Assembly: GCA_018398805.1 (NCBI GenBank)
Contig: JAGFBZ010001543.1
Coordinates: 620,001 to 684,000 of the forward strand
Direction: 5' to 3'
Length of the DNA stretch: 64,000 nt
Origin: Hirundichthys speculiger
Taxonomy: Eukaryota > Chordata > Actinopteri > Beloniformes > Exocoetidae
Below the pieces are notes generated by a model. It ran no database searches. It saw only the letters and a program-made list of their open reading frames with translations, and was not told where the DNA came from. Of the stretch, positions 34,761-44,725 are shown piece after piece (within the stretch, counting starts at the first letter, position 1; every line of letters begins with the position of its first letter). The position numbers and the translations under genes are program-made.

Positions 34761-37680
34761 TTCCATCTGCAATGTATTAGTAAATATTCAGCATTTCAGT
34801 TAGACCATTAACTGTCTGTTGAAGTGCTGTTATGCTTTCCACTTTCAGTACATTACATATATGAAATGTCATGCTGTGAGGAAATGCAGAGAACTTGATT
34901 GTCAACAACACTTTGAGAAGTGTTTTATATAAAAAATATTAGTTATTTCAGAGTTGTCTTATTTCAATTTAACTATTGCTTTTGACATGAATAAACAACA
35001 TGCTACAGGATTAATTATACACACTGAAGTCTGCATCTAATGATTGCCATGTGTTTCAAAAGTACTTTGAATTTTACAGCCTCTGCAATAAATTGCAGTA
35101 TTAAAAAAAAGAAAAAAATGTTTTGAGGTTTTGTTTTGGCTGTTGTACTGGGTTTAAAACTCATGAAAATGTCTTCCTCTGCAGATGCAGTTTTAAGGTG
35201 GGGAGTAAAGCAAGGAGTATCGGATGTATTAATCTTTTCCCTTCATCATCTGGAGTTGACACAAGCTGCTGGCTGGCTGGTTGTTCTCCGTTGTCGTCTG
35301 ACAGGTGACTGACATGAGCAAACAGTCTGCCAGCCATAGTATTGTTCACTAAGGGTAAAATCTCCTGGGAACCCCCTGGCAGACATCCCCCAACAAGTCC
35401 TTACAAACGTAGACAGGATTGTCCTCTATTACTTAGTATTCATTTCTTCAACTAAATGATTGTTTGGTTGTAGAAAGCTATTGTTTAGTTTGTGTAGTGT
35501 GGTTTTAGGTGTTGTGTATTGTGACTTTTATTGTTAAGGAAGCAGACTGGAAATTGGCAGAAGGAAAAAAGAAATGAACATGTCTGAAATAGTAATAAAA
35601 TTGTAAGAATTTCAGTACAAAATCTAAATACTGCCATATGGCTAATTGTCATTTAAATTCATGGGCATTTAATTCAAGTTTTTGAATTATGGCTGAAACA
35701 TAAGTCTCTTTTTTGAATAACTTATATAATTAACTTTTACTCATCAAAGTGAGTTGAAGGTAAAAGGAGCAAAACAATCACAGGAGTGTCTTCATGACCA
35801 TTAGTACAGTTTGTCTCTGATGAAATAAAAAGGAGGAGAAAGAGCTCAGGATGAAAAGTAATACAATTATGCTGAAATTCACAGGTGTAACGTTTCCAAT
35901 TACTGCTGTTCTCAATTTAATCAAAACACAACCACCCCAGAGCATGATCATTTACATGTTTTTCATAACAGTTTAGAGGGTTAGCTGCACAGTGTGTAGT
36001 GTTTTTTTTTTTTTTTAACTCTGCATAGTACACTTTTAAAAATGCTTGAATAATAATTCCCTGTGATACATTTACATCAAAATAGTCATACACTGATCAT
36101 CCAGTCTTTCTTTTCTTTTCTTTTTTTCCTTTAAAAAAAGGAGCTGTTTATGTGCGTCATAATGTGTTGATTTCAGTGGTGTGTTTAGTAGATGTGATTA
36201 ACAGCTTGGTAGAGAGTTATTTTTGTCACGCTGTGACTGTTTTGGCCATCAAATATTTTAGATGTTTCCAGAGTCAAAACAGTAAAGGAACAAAAAACAA
36301 AAATGGAAAAGGACTGCAGATTTTGGACAAAAAATGTATAAATAAAAAAAAAAAACCAAAAACACTTTCAATCAATTTCACATTGTGAAATACTGTGATA
36401 TTTATACTATGAAACATATTAACATGTCTGGCCTTCCTTGTTGCTGTGCAAAGCAGTGGAGCATTGCATTGCTTTGCAGTTATAACTTCATCAACTTTTC
36501 ACTGATTTAGCACTGCACTCCTAATGTCTGACGGTTTTAACGCAAGTTTCCCACTGACTATACAAGACCTGTGTCACTCTCGAGTTCTAAATGCATATAT
36601 TTTAAAGAAAGGTGAAGCAAAGTAAAAAAAAAAAAAAAAAGTCACAAGAGTTTCACAGGGGAATCAATACAAAAGTCTTCAACATATCATTCTTAAGACA
36701 TGTTTCACCTCCACCCCTCCTTCATCCTTATGTAGTTTTGAGTGTTTTTTATAATACTCCCATTATTAACTATTGCTGCAGCAGGAAAGCTATCTTCACC
36801 TGAGGACACCATCTATGCATATAGAGTTTCCACAGATTTTGACAAAATATCTGTATTTGACATCCTCACAATAAACACAAGTGAATGTCTTGTGCTGAGA
36901 ATTTATGGAGAAATAATATATATCCCTTGAGCACCTGCTACTTTACAATGCATTTATACAATGACAGTTAAGACTTCTGAGTCTTATTATACTTGTAACA
37001 AATAATTACATCTATGAACTGTATTAAAAAGATGGACATAAAATCTGTCAGATGGAAGTTTTGTGGCTACAAAAAGAGGTCAGATTTTATGGAAGTAATT
37101 GGAAAAATTATTATTCTTTTGATCTGTCACCACAGTATACATTTTCCCGTTAAGTATCTGGTTTCAATTGGGAGTTAAATTTTTTTAATTGATTTATTAA
37201 TGATGTCACTTCTAAACATGATGGTCCTATTCAGAGTAAAATTCAACTATATACTGATGCTTCAGGCTTTGGCTTGTGGCTTGTGACTTGTGACTGGTAC
37301 ACTAAAGCCACTTTCACACAGAGATCATGCAAACGCTGCATATTCACAGTGATCCTCTGAATACACAGGTAGTCCTGCCGGTTTCCCCTCTCGTTGTCCT
37401 GGCAGTCAAGTTAAGTTTGTAGTTTTCATTTTTGTATTTTTGTATTTTTGGACTTTTGTGTTTTTGCTTTTGGAACTCCTGCTCCTGGGTCCTCCCTCAA
37501 AACTTCTGCAAACCATGACATTTAGGTCTTCAGTTCCTCCAAAGTTTAGGCACTTTTGTCATGAAAAATATAATTGTAGATGGTATGACACATTCAGTTA
37601 ATCCTTTGGATCGTGTGTACTATCCTTTTTAGCCATCTGTATGGGTTGATTCCACTGATTACTGCTATTTTCTCACATAC
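34761..37680. other. No gene recognised
   Basis: AT-rich sequence with T- and A-runs (36001-36016, 36339-36354, 36624-36640). 37400-37521 is a TTTTTGTATTTTTG-rich piece related to 30275-30530, ending CCATGACA. No coding domain can be defended. Confidence 0.5.
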
Positions 37681-38427
37681 GAATTCCAATTCCTCCCTTA
37701 ACCCTCAATCTCAACCCTCAATCTCAAAAATGCGCACTCCCGTTAAGTGTAAGTGCTGTCCCAATTCTAAGAACGTCAAGTTGAGGGACAAGTTTGAGGG
37801 CTGTATCGCCCTCAAAACTGAGATTCTCCGGCACCACCCTTGGAAGTAAGGGCTACCCAGAAGGCATTGGGTAATTTAGTCAAGACATCTTCGAAAAGGA
37901 TGGCGACAAAAAAAAGCTAACTACAAATGTAAGTATCTTCATAGTTCTTAAAGATATAAATGTTACGAAACCATCTTATTGTCTTTGTTTGAGACTTTTT
38001 TGATGGATTAACATCGTTGGTGTGTAATATTATTTTTTTTTACTTTACCATGTTTGCTGCCGGACCAGCAGGCCCCGGCCGGTGGGCCGGCGGTCCCCGG
38101 CGGGCTTCACGTTACTTGTATACCTTGTTGTGTAGTGACAGGGGACTGAATAATGTATCCTCTATTGTGTTATTTGCTAATTTCATTTAGAGAATATACA
38201 GCGCTCGTTTCAATATTATCCCTGTGTCATTTCAGGAAATACAGAGACAACACGGGCTCTGATACATTTCAGTCTGAAGACGTAACTGCACTCAAGGGGT
38301 GTCCCATTTCTAAGCCACAGTAAGATAGCCCTTACACTTACTTTTGAGGTTTAAGATTGAGGCCTAAAATTGAGGGTTAAGGGCGAGGGTTGAGATTGAG
38401 GGTTAAGGGAGGAATTGGAATTGGCCC
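37681..38427. mobile_element. Unassigned DNA element with AACCCTCAATCTC terminal repeats, copy 1
   Basis: The left end AATTCCAATTCCTCCCTTAA, followed by two CCCTCAATCTC units, is mirrored on the right as ATTGAGGGTTAAGGGAGGAA followed by TTGGAATT. The left flank lacks the terminal GGCC seen at the right end. Inside the left end is a 39-codon frame (37730-37849), then ATGGCG... and a GTAAGTAT donor-like site near 37929. A GC-rich patch, GGCCGGTGGGCCGGCGG, lies at 38079-38095. The superfamily is not certain; ISL2EU/Kolobok-like elements carry similar C/A-rich subterminal repeats. Confidence 0.6.
37730..37849 (+). CDS. 39-codon conserved frame in copy 1 of the unassigned element
   Basis: The frame starts MRTPVKCK, contains LRDKFEGCIAL and ends ILRHHPWK before TAA. 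Copy 2 (40902-41021) has a frame of exactly the same length with 29 of 39 residues identical, no indels and the same stop. I do not recognise the peptide. Equal length could reflect selection in the past, or simply young copies of noncoding terminal sequence; the number of copies here is too small to tell. No ribosome-scanning context can be judged. Confidence 0.3.
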   Translation: MRTPVKCKCCPNSKNVKLRDKFEGCIALKTEILRHHPWK

Positions 38428-40574
38428 TTAGATTGAGCACTGAGTGTCTCCACATACTGCTGTTTTTTTCCTTCTGTTGCAGTTTGGATGTTGTTCTCTG
38501 GTGATTTTAATCTATTTCTGACTATGAATGTCGGTAACTTTTGAACACATAGCTGCACTAGAATTAATGAAGAACTGGCCAGTACTGGGAAGCCTGACCT
38601 ACAAAATGGTGATGTTGGATCAAAGTGTCCAGATGTGTGATGTCAGTGAGTACTATCTATTGCTCTGTTACGTTTTCCCCAATGTGGAACAGAGACATAA
38701 TAGCTGAGGAATGAAATGTTACACCATTGTGCTTTCAAACCATTCACATAGCACTGTGTGGAGTTAAGGTGCTACAGATGAGGAACAAACTGTCTGTGAC
38801 ACCATTGTTTGCCTGCTCATCTCTTTCTGTTCAGCTCTATGTTCTGTTTCTCCTCTGGTTGCCTGTTGGTTTGGGTTTGTAGTTTTTTTCCCCCCCCCAT
38901 TTTCATGCTTTTCTAAAGCTTTTTTAGTTGCCTTTGTGTTGGATATATGCATTACAAATAAACTTGCCTTGGCTAATATTCTGTTTTAGCAACATTTTTT
39001 CTAATAAAGGACTATGCAGGCTGAATTTGATTACTCCTGCCTCCTGGTCTCCTACATTGAGGTCTTAATGTCTTTCAAACCTACCAAAAACGTAGTGAAT
39101 ATAATACTGCATCTTGTCACCAAGTTGGGACCGATCTTTGGTTAAGATTTTATGCAAAATCATTGTTTTTGAGAAATTTTATATAGAATAAAACTGCATA
39201 GGTAACAGAGGTAACTATAGGTCACAAACAAAACATTTTCATTCAGACTTTTTTCTATACGAGTGTAATCTTAATATCAGTATTTGAAAATGCACCAATG
39301 TTCAGTTAAAGTATGGTTGAAAGTAAATTTAGAGATTTCCTTTTCCTACAGTTCACATGAGTATGAAAAGCTCAGTGACCGCAGACCATTTCTCTGCAAA
39401 CTTTGTACGCCTAGGCATGTGTATGCTTTTCTCTGAGCTTTGATTCGTTTACTGCCATTTCTTAAACAGGGTTGATACTAAGGAGGGGATGCAAACAAAT
39501 AGCCCAGCAACACCATTAGCATAATTGCATCATTAATTGTAAATCCTTTTCACTTGGAGAAAAAAAGTAGCTGGTAGCGGGTGTAGCTTCCACTCAAGAG
39601 AAAAGATCCACACACAGTAGTTTGTAACGAGCCAAAGAAATGCCTGCTGCCTCATTAGTGCTAGATCCCTGCAGGCCTCTTTCATTGAATGTGGGGGTGG
39701 GGAGTGGGTGAAGGGTGGGGGTGGTTGATGACTGTGAATGACAAACCCAGGGTGTGAGTGGAGGCATTCAGGTGAAAGTTATTACACTTTTCTTCCCACA
39801 CTCAGTCGCATAACTTAACTTTAGTGTTTCCCGTATATGGACACTCCAAGGTCAATTGTATCTCTCCAAAAGAAAAGCAGCTACCAAACTTGTGTATAAA
39901 GAAGTATTCCCAAACTGATGTTTCTGCTATAATGAGGACACTCAGCATTCCTGGCTGCCTCTGCAATTAAAAAGAAAGGAAGAAAGACTGTGTGAAGAGG
40001 ATGAATGAGTGAGTAATTAGAAGGCTGATCTTGAATTAGCAAAGGACTGACAGGAGTGAAAACCATCTCTCTATTTTAATGCAGTGAGAAAACTTAGTGG
40101 GTGGGTGGAATATGATTTACAGCAGGTAGTGTTAAGAATTATTAGCTTTTATTTTACCAGCTTAGCCTCATTGAGATCCAGATCTTTTTTTACCAGGGTG
40201 ACCTGGACCACCAAGGGCACATATAGACAAACAACCACACACACTCAAAATTCCAAATGTCAACTCACACTTTAGCAAAAAAGATTTTGCAATTTACCAA
40301 TGTTGCTTTGATTTGTTTTTTCTGTCAATTGAACTAACAGTATAGCTAGTCCAGTACATACAGTAGATGCCCCTGAAAGGGCAAGTTACTTAAAGATATA
40401 AACTGTAGGGATACAAATAAAACAATAGGTATTAGGTTGTTTTTGTTGTGTGGCGGGGGGGGGGGGGGGGGATACAGAGAGATGCGTGGAGGTTACAAGA
40501 GCCTGGAAAAAATATGTAAAAATTGTTGCAGTTCACATTTCTTCCCAGAAAACATTTATAACTGCCAGGTCTCA
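38428..40574. other. No gene recognised
   Basis: Unique-looking AT-rich sequence. A G17 run lies at 40455-40471. 38820-38960, TC-rich and ending ATTACAAATAAACTTGCCTT, looks like an old retroelement 3' end. Confidence 0.5.
40455..40471 (+). repeat. G17 homopolymer
   Basis: Seventeen consecutive G residues; a potential G-quadruplex and a sequencing-error-prone site. Confidence 0.95.
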
Positions 40575-40866
40575 TTACTCTCCAAAGAAATATCCCTTGA
40601 ACTTTTTAAATATAGCCTTTCTCAATGGATTTGTATAAAACAACAGCTACCATGTTTTCAGTAGGGCAGTATTCTACGGATATTTCCCCTTCTCTATGTG
40701 CAGATTGGACAAAGGGATACTTAATATCAACATGTTTGGTTCTCTGCCTGCATACTGGGTTCTTAGACAAAACTATTCCCCCCTGATTGTCCTCGTATAT
40801 CTTGACTGGTGCATGCTGGTTACTACCATCGATTCCTCTGGGTAGCTGTACAAGATACAAAGGGTG
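40575..40866 (-). pseudogene. copia RNase H and pol C-terminus
   Basis: Minus strand: LVQLPRGIDGSNQHAPVKIY, then EDNQGGIVLSKNPVCRQRTK, HVDIKYPFVQSAHREGEISV and EYCPTENMVAVVLYKSIEKG. These match the copia RNase H blocks (YEDN.G.I.L..NP, (K/T)H.DI(K/R)YHF, YCPT..MVAD.LTK). The conserved MVAD is MVAV and YHF is YPF. After a frameshift near 40610, KKFKGYFFGE and a stop at 40577-40575 give the natural pol terminus. The upstream edge at 40866 is cut by copy 2 of the unassigned element. Confidence 0.85.
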
Positions 40867-41156
40867 AATTCGAATTCCTCCCTCAACCCTCAATCTCAAA
40901 AATGCAGGCTCCCGTGAAATGCAAGAGAAATCCCGATTCTCAGAACGCCCAGTTGAGGGACAAGTTTGAGGGATGTATTGCCCTCAATATTGAAATTCTC
41001 CGGCACCACCCTTGGAAGTAAGGGCTACCCAGAAGGCATTGCGTATTTTCACCAAGACATCTTCGAAAAGAATGGCGCTGAAAAAAGCTAGCTACAAATG
41101 TAAGTATTTTTGTAATTAATAAAGATATAAATGTTACGAAACCATTTTATTCCCCT
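40866..41156 (+). mobile_element. Unassigned DNA element, copy 2, left end only
   Basis: Matches copy 1 (37681 onward) from AATTCCTCCC through CTCCGGCACCACCCTTGGAA, CTACCCAGAAGGCATTG, ATGGCG...AAAAAAGCTA and AATGTAAGTAT to GTTACGAAACCATTTTATT, where the similarity stops. Here the ATGGCG frame reads MALKKASYKC and then meets GTAAGTAT, so it could be a first coding exon ending at a splice donor. It lies exactly at the edge of the copia RNase H piece. Confidence 0.6.
40902..41021 (+). CDS. 39-codon conserved frame in copy 2 of the unassigned element
   Basis: Starts MQAPVKCK and ends ILRHHPWK-stop. Ten residues differ from copy 1, none by indel. Differences cluster in the first half, while LRDKFEGCIAL and EILRHHPWK are constant. 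The function is unknown and coding status is doubtful; see the copy 1 entry. Confidence 0.3.
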   Translation: MQAPVKCKRNPDSQNAQLRDKFEGCIALNIEILRHHPWK

Positions 41157-41402
41157 GTACTTAAGTTATATTGTAACAAAAAAATATTTACTATAAAATT
41201 CAAACTTAAATGTTTCTGTAAATTACAACCTTAATTTAAAATGTAACAAAAATAAATTAATCAATTGAAATCAAACTCAAATTTACTGTTTTCTGGTAGT
41301 TCTCTATTGTTACTTTTCACTTCATGGTGCTCCTTCTATTTTTTCATCCATAGCACTCATCCAAAGCTTCCTAACATGTTTTCTATGATCATTGGCAGAT
41401 AA

Positions 41403-41552
41403 ATTCATGACAGAGTTTTGTGTCCAAGCCATCAATCGTTTTTTGGTGTATGTGACAAACTACCACATTGTTCAGGCGTTTCTGCTTCATGCTGTTGCGG
41501 AGAAAGGTCTTTAACCTTCTCAGTGCGTTGAAACTCCTTTCAGCTTTCAACT
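41403..41552 (-). pseudogene. hAT transposase C-terminal dimerisation fragment
   Basis: The minus strand reads KLKAERSFNALRRLKTFLRN, then SMKQKRLNNVVVCHIHQK: the hAT dimerisation motif ERSFS.L.R.K..LR..M.Q.RLN.L. About 50 codons without an internal stop. The remainder of the element, perhaps the C/T-rich sequence up to about 42560, is not recognisable as coding. It occupies the gap left by the missing copia RT. Confidence 0.7.
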
Positions 41553-42624
41553 TATTTCACTTCCTCTTTGATGTGAATTCCTAACCCAGTTCATGAAGTC
41601 AGTGCTTATTATTTCTTACTATTTCTTCAGCTCCACCCTGCAGACTCTCTCTGTCACTGTACGCAACCGTTGTCCCTGTCTGCTCCTCCACTTGCTGTTC
41701 AGCATCAGGTTGCAGGAGATGTTACAGGGGACTGATTGTGGCTGCGAGGTCACAGACAATCAATTATTTTAATTATTATCATGATGAAATAGATAAGGAC
41801 TTAGGTCACTCAGTAATGCTTAACCAACATGATGCTGATAAAACATTCAGACATAGATGATTAAAAGCTATTGCCAAATAACTGATGATATGTGCCTGCG
41901 AATGTACTTTATTACTTTATTTCATGTGTTCATATACATGTTGTTACAAAAGGTGGAAATCCAGCAGAAGCCTGTGAGCCATTTATAATTTAATTAATTA
42001 CAGTAATGGAAAAAAATGTCACTGCGACCAGATTCTGTGTAGGCTCATTTTATATTTTTATTTACCTCTTAGATTATTTTTCTTCTGTTTTAGTAATATG
42101 TTGTCCTTCTGACCTGAATTTCCAAGAAAAGGATCAGTATAGGAATATGAGACAAAAAATATAGCCAGATCACCTAATTTATGCTACTCCCTTCCTGATC
42201 TGAGTTTCTGACCTGCTCATGGACTCCCTGCTCAGTTTCTGACCATTTCTCCACCTACCACACTCTGCACACTCTCTCTGTCACTTCTGTCCTCTGTCAA
42301 GGCCTGGCTGCTGCAAGGACACAAACTCTGTGATTTTTCTAAAGTTGGCATCCACTGCAGGTTTTTTTCAGTTTTCCTTCGTATTTCACTTTCTTCTTGA
42401 GTGGCATTTTGCCGATGTGCACTGCTGGCAGCACGGTTCTACTGCATGGATGAACTGCTGCCTTTGTGGCACAAACAAACAGACAGATGACATGATTGTG
42501 CCAGCCAAGTGTCACTTCGTAGTATGGAGCAATGAGACACTGTTTCTGCCTTGTGGGCGGTCTTAAAGGGATGCTCAGTATAAGTGTTAAACAAAACAAA
42601 ACAAAACAAAACAAAAACTGCCTT
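41553..42624. other. Unassigned repeat-like sequence inside copia gap
   Basis: C/T-rich pieces recur: CTCTCTCTGTCACT occurs near 41649 and 42272, with CTGCTC(C/A) words nearby. This suggests a diverged internal duplication. An (AAAAC)n tract at 42591-42618 borders the copia integrase remnant. Confidence 0.4.
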
Positions 42625-43480
42625 TTGTGATTGATTTCACTAGTCTACGTTTTAGGACATTTCCTGTCTCTGGATAATACACATTGTATGCTAGGCTATA
42701 TTTATCATAGCCGACAAAGATCCCTTTGTCACATCAAGAATCCATTATCTTCTTATACACAAAACGTTCAGAGCCAAATACCTTCATGTGAGATAGGTTA
42801 GATGTTTTTCCTATGAAAAACACGGTAAGGTGTCTGCATTTACTGTAACACCTGTTATGGATTTGAGCCGCTGTCTGTACAGCGTAGACCCATAATTGCT
42901 TTGGGAGGTTACTCTCCAATAGCATGCATCGTGACATCTCAAATAAGGTTCTCCATCTTTTGGCAGATCCGTTCTGATGAGTTGAGTAGGGTGCACTTGT
43001 CTCGTGCCTTATCCCTTTACTCCTAAGTAACAGGAACTCCTGCACGGTAAACTCCATACCGTTATCTGATATGCACTTTATCGTTCCATAAGGAGCTATA
43101 TATGCTATGAATTTCTCTGTAGCTTTAAATGTGTCACTCTTTGCTCTGATAAAGTATGGAAAAAAATCATCCCACTGTAATCATCAGTAAATGCTATGGC
43201 ATATCTGTATCCATCCTTATCTGCCCGTTCTATAGGGCCGCATAAGTCTGTGGGTACTAACTCTAGAACAGCTGTAGCGTTTGCATCTGGCTGTCTCTTT
43301 CTGCTTTGCATAAACTTGTCCTGTGTGCATATTTTACAATTTTGATTGAACATGTCATTTTTTCCTTTTATCGACATTCCTTCAACCACCTTTTCTAATT
43401 TTGCAATATGATCAAAATTGCAATGACCAAGTATCTTATGCCAGGTTTGAATGTCATGACAACGATACACTTCATCAACA
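42625..43480 (-). pseudogene. copia integrase with catalytic glutamate changed to lysine
   Basis: Frame 43470-43105: HKILGHCNFDHIAKL and CKICTQDKF form the H-H-C-C zinc-binding GAG-pre-integrase domain. Then come VPTDLCGPIERADKDGYRYA (first catalytic D) and AFTDDYSG. After a frameshift near 43140-43150, KATEKFIAYIAPYGTIKCIS leads to the second D in SDNG. Frame 43057-42734 has PYSTHQNGSAKRWRTL, where copia integrases have QNG.AER, so the third acidic residue is replaced by lysine. KVFGSERFVYK and, after another frameshift, KGIFVGYDKYSLAYNVYYPE end the core. The enzyme would have joined cDNA to chromosomal DNA; this copy cannot. Confidence 0.85.
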
Positions 43481-43499
43481 TTTTCATCCTCTACTGTGC

Positions 43500-43866
43500 T
43501 AAGGTAGTATAACCTACCTAATACACATCTATTTTGAATTTTGTACCATCCCTGTTGACCAGCCAGTCATCACCGTCCTTGAAGTATATCTCTGCTCCAT
43601 TTGCTGTCACTGCTTTGACGGAAAAGATGTTTTGTAGAAACGATGAGATGTAGAGAGCTTGCTTGAGAATTGTTCTCATTCGTCGCCCCTCACTGTTCAG
43701 TAAGTAGATTTCCGCATCTCCTCTCATTTTCGCCATCCCGCTCACCTTAGTTCTGTCGGTGAGCTTGATCCCGTGGTCCTCGGGTCTGAAGCTCTTATCC
43801 AGTTATTATGAATTTTGTGGCATTGTTGATTTTATGTGACGTGGCCCTGCAGTCAACCATAAGACC
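43500..43866 (-). pseudogene. copia protease region
   Basis: Minus strand: GLMVDCRATSHKINNATKFI at about 43863-43805, then, in another frame, MRGDAEIYLLNSEGRRMRTI, LKQALYISSFLQNIFSV and TANGAEIYFKDGDDWLVNRDG (43745-43518). The first block aligns with the copia aspartic protease active site D-x-G-A-(T/S)-x-H. The aspartate and histidine are kept but glycine is arginine, which should prevent function. The following blocks are the conserved region between protease and integrase (A.Y...L..N..SV..L). A stop interrupts the block after KFIITG. Confidence 0.8.
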
Positions 43867-44054
43867 CTTCTTGTTTCCTTGGAGTGTAGGACAGTCACTT
43901 ATCTGGAAGAAACAGAAAGTTGTAGATGCTTCCTTGGTCTCTCCATCTGCTTTCTTCACATGGTCACAGCCTCGCCCTTGAAACCCTCAAGGCGTCTCCC
44001 TCGCTGTGGTGTGTCCCACTTTCGATCATCTCTTCTCTGTTGGGTGTCGTCAGG

Positions 44055-44722
44055 TCATGCCCTAGCCATGTGCCCCTTTTTACCCCAGGTGTAACACTTG
44101 ACATCAGCCAGGTACATTTTCTTTCCATGTCCTCTCCCACGTGCTCTCATTGCTTTGCTTGTCTTCATTACATTGTCTTTAACATTGCCTTCGCCTCTCC
44201 CATATTTCTCTGTACTCTCATAACTGCGCAGTTTAACTTTAAATTCAATGAACGTGACAACATTTGTCTGTGTGATATGCACGACGAATGGTTTGTATGA
44301 ATCAGGTAGCTCTTTCACTACCATTGCTATCTGAAGTCCATCAGTAATTTGTTTGTCTGCTCTTCTAATTGGCGTGAATATAGTCTCTGCTCGAATCATA
44401 TAGTCTGTGACTGTTTCATTGCTAGTTTTATAGAGTGAAGAAAGTTCACAGTATAAACTCACAACTCTGGGTTTGTCCTTTTTTGTGTAGTACTGGCAAA
44501 GTATCTTGAGTGCTTTTCTTTCATCACATTTCGCGTCTCTGAATTACCAACGACAAACTCTTGTTGTCCAGACATTGCACTAGCTCCGCATATGGCTCTC
44601 TGTTCTTTACCTCATCTTCCACAAGAGCTCCTTCATCTTCTGAACTAATCTCCGGACTCTCCAGGATAACATCTCTGAGACCACGCAATTCCATGTGCGC
44701 AAGGAACCTTGTTTCAATTCAG
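44055..44722 (-). pseudogene. copia gag (UBN2-type) with broken zinc knuckle
   Basis: Minus strand: FLAHMELRGL, then EPYAELVQCLDNKSLSLVI. After a one-base frameshift near 44535 it continues as DAKCDERKALKIL. The frame 44462-44055 reads YCELSSLYKTSNETVTDYMI, RAETIFTPIRRADKQITDGL and ELPDSYKPFVVHITQT, the copia Gag core that would assemble virus-like particles in the cytoplasm. Near its end is CYTWGKKGHMARA followed by a stop. The expected zinc knuckle is CxxCxxxxHxxxxC; here the second cysteine is tryptophan and the last is lost. Gag is separated from pol by the stop and by frame changes. Confidence 0.85.
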
Positions 44723-44725
44723 TTC

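Larger units (their letters stand above)
40575..44725 (-). mobile_element. Ty1/copia-type LTR retrotransposon, interrupted and lacking reverse transcriptase
   Basis: In minus-strand order the region holds gag (44722-44055), protease (about 43866), integrase (43480-42625) and RNase H (40866-40575). This protease-integrase-(RT)-RNase H order is diagnostic of Ty1/copia. The RT domain is absent: between integrase (ending about 42620) and RNase H (starting about 40866) lie copy 2 of an unassigned DNA element and a hAT fragment. LTRs could not be identified. Copia elements are uncommon in fish compared with gypsy elements. Catalytic residues are altered in protease and integrase. Confidence 0.85.

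Noticed and set aside
37213..37310. IQLYTDASGFG-like RNase H motif suggesting a DIRS or gypsy fragment
   Set aside because: Only about 12 residues match. The following residues do not continue the domain and no other block is near, so chance cannot be excluded.
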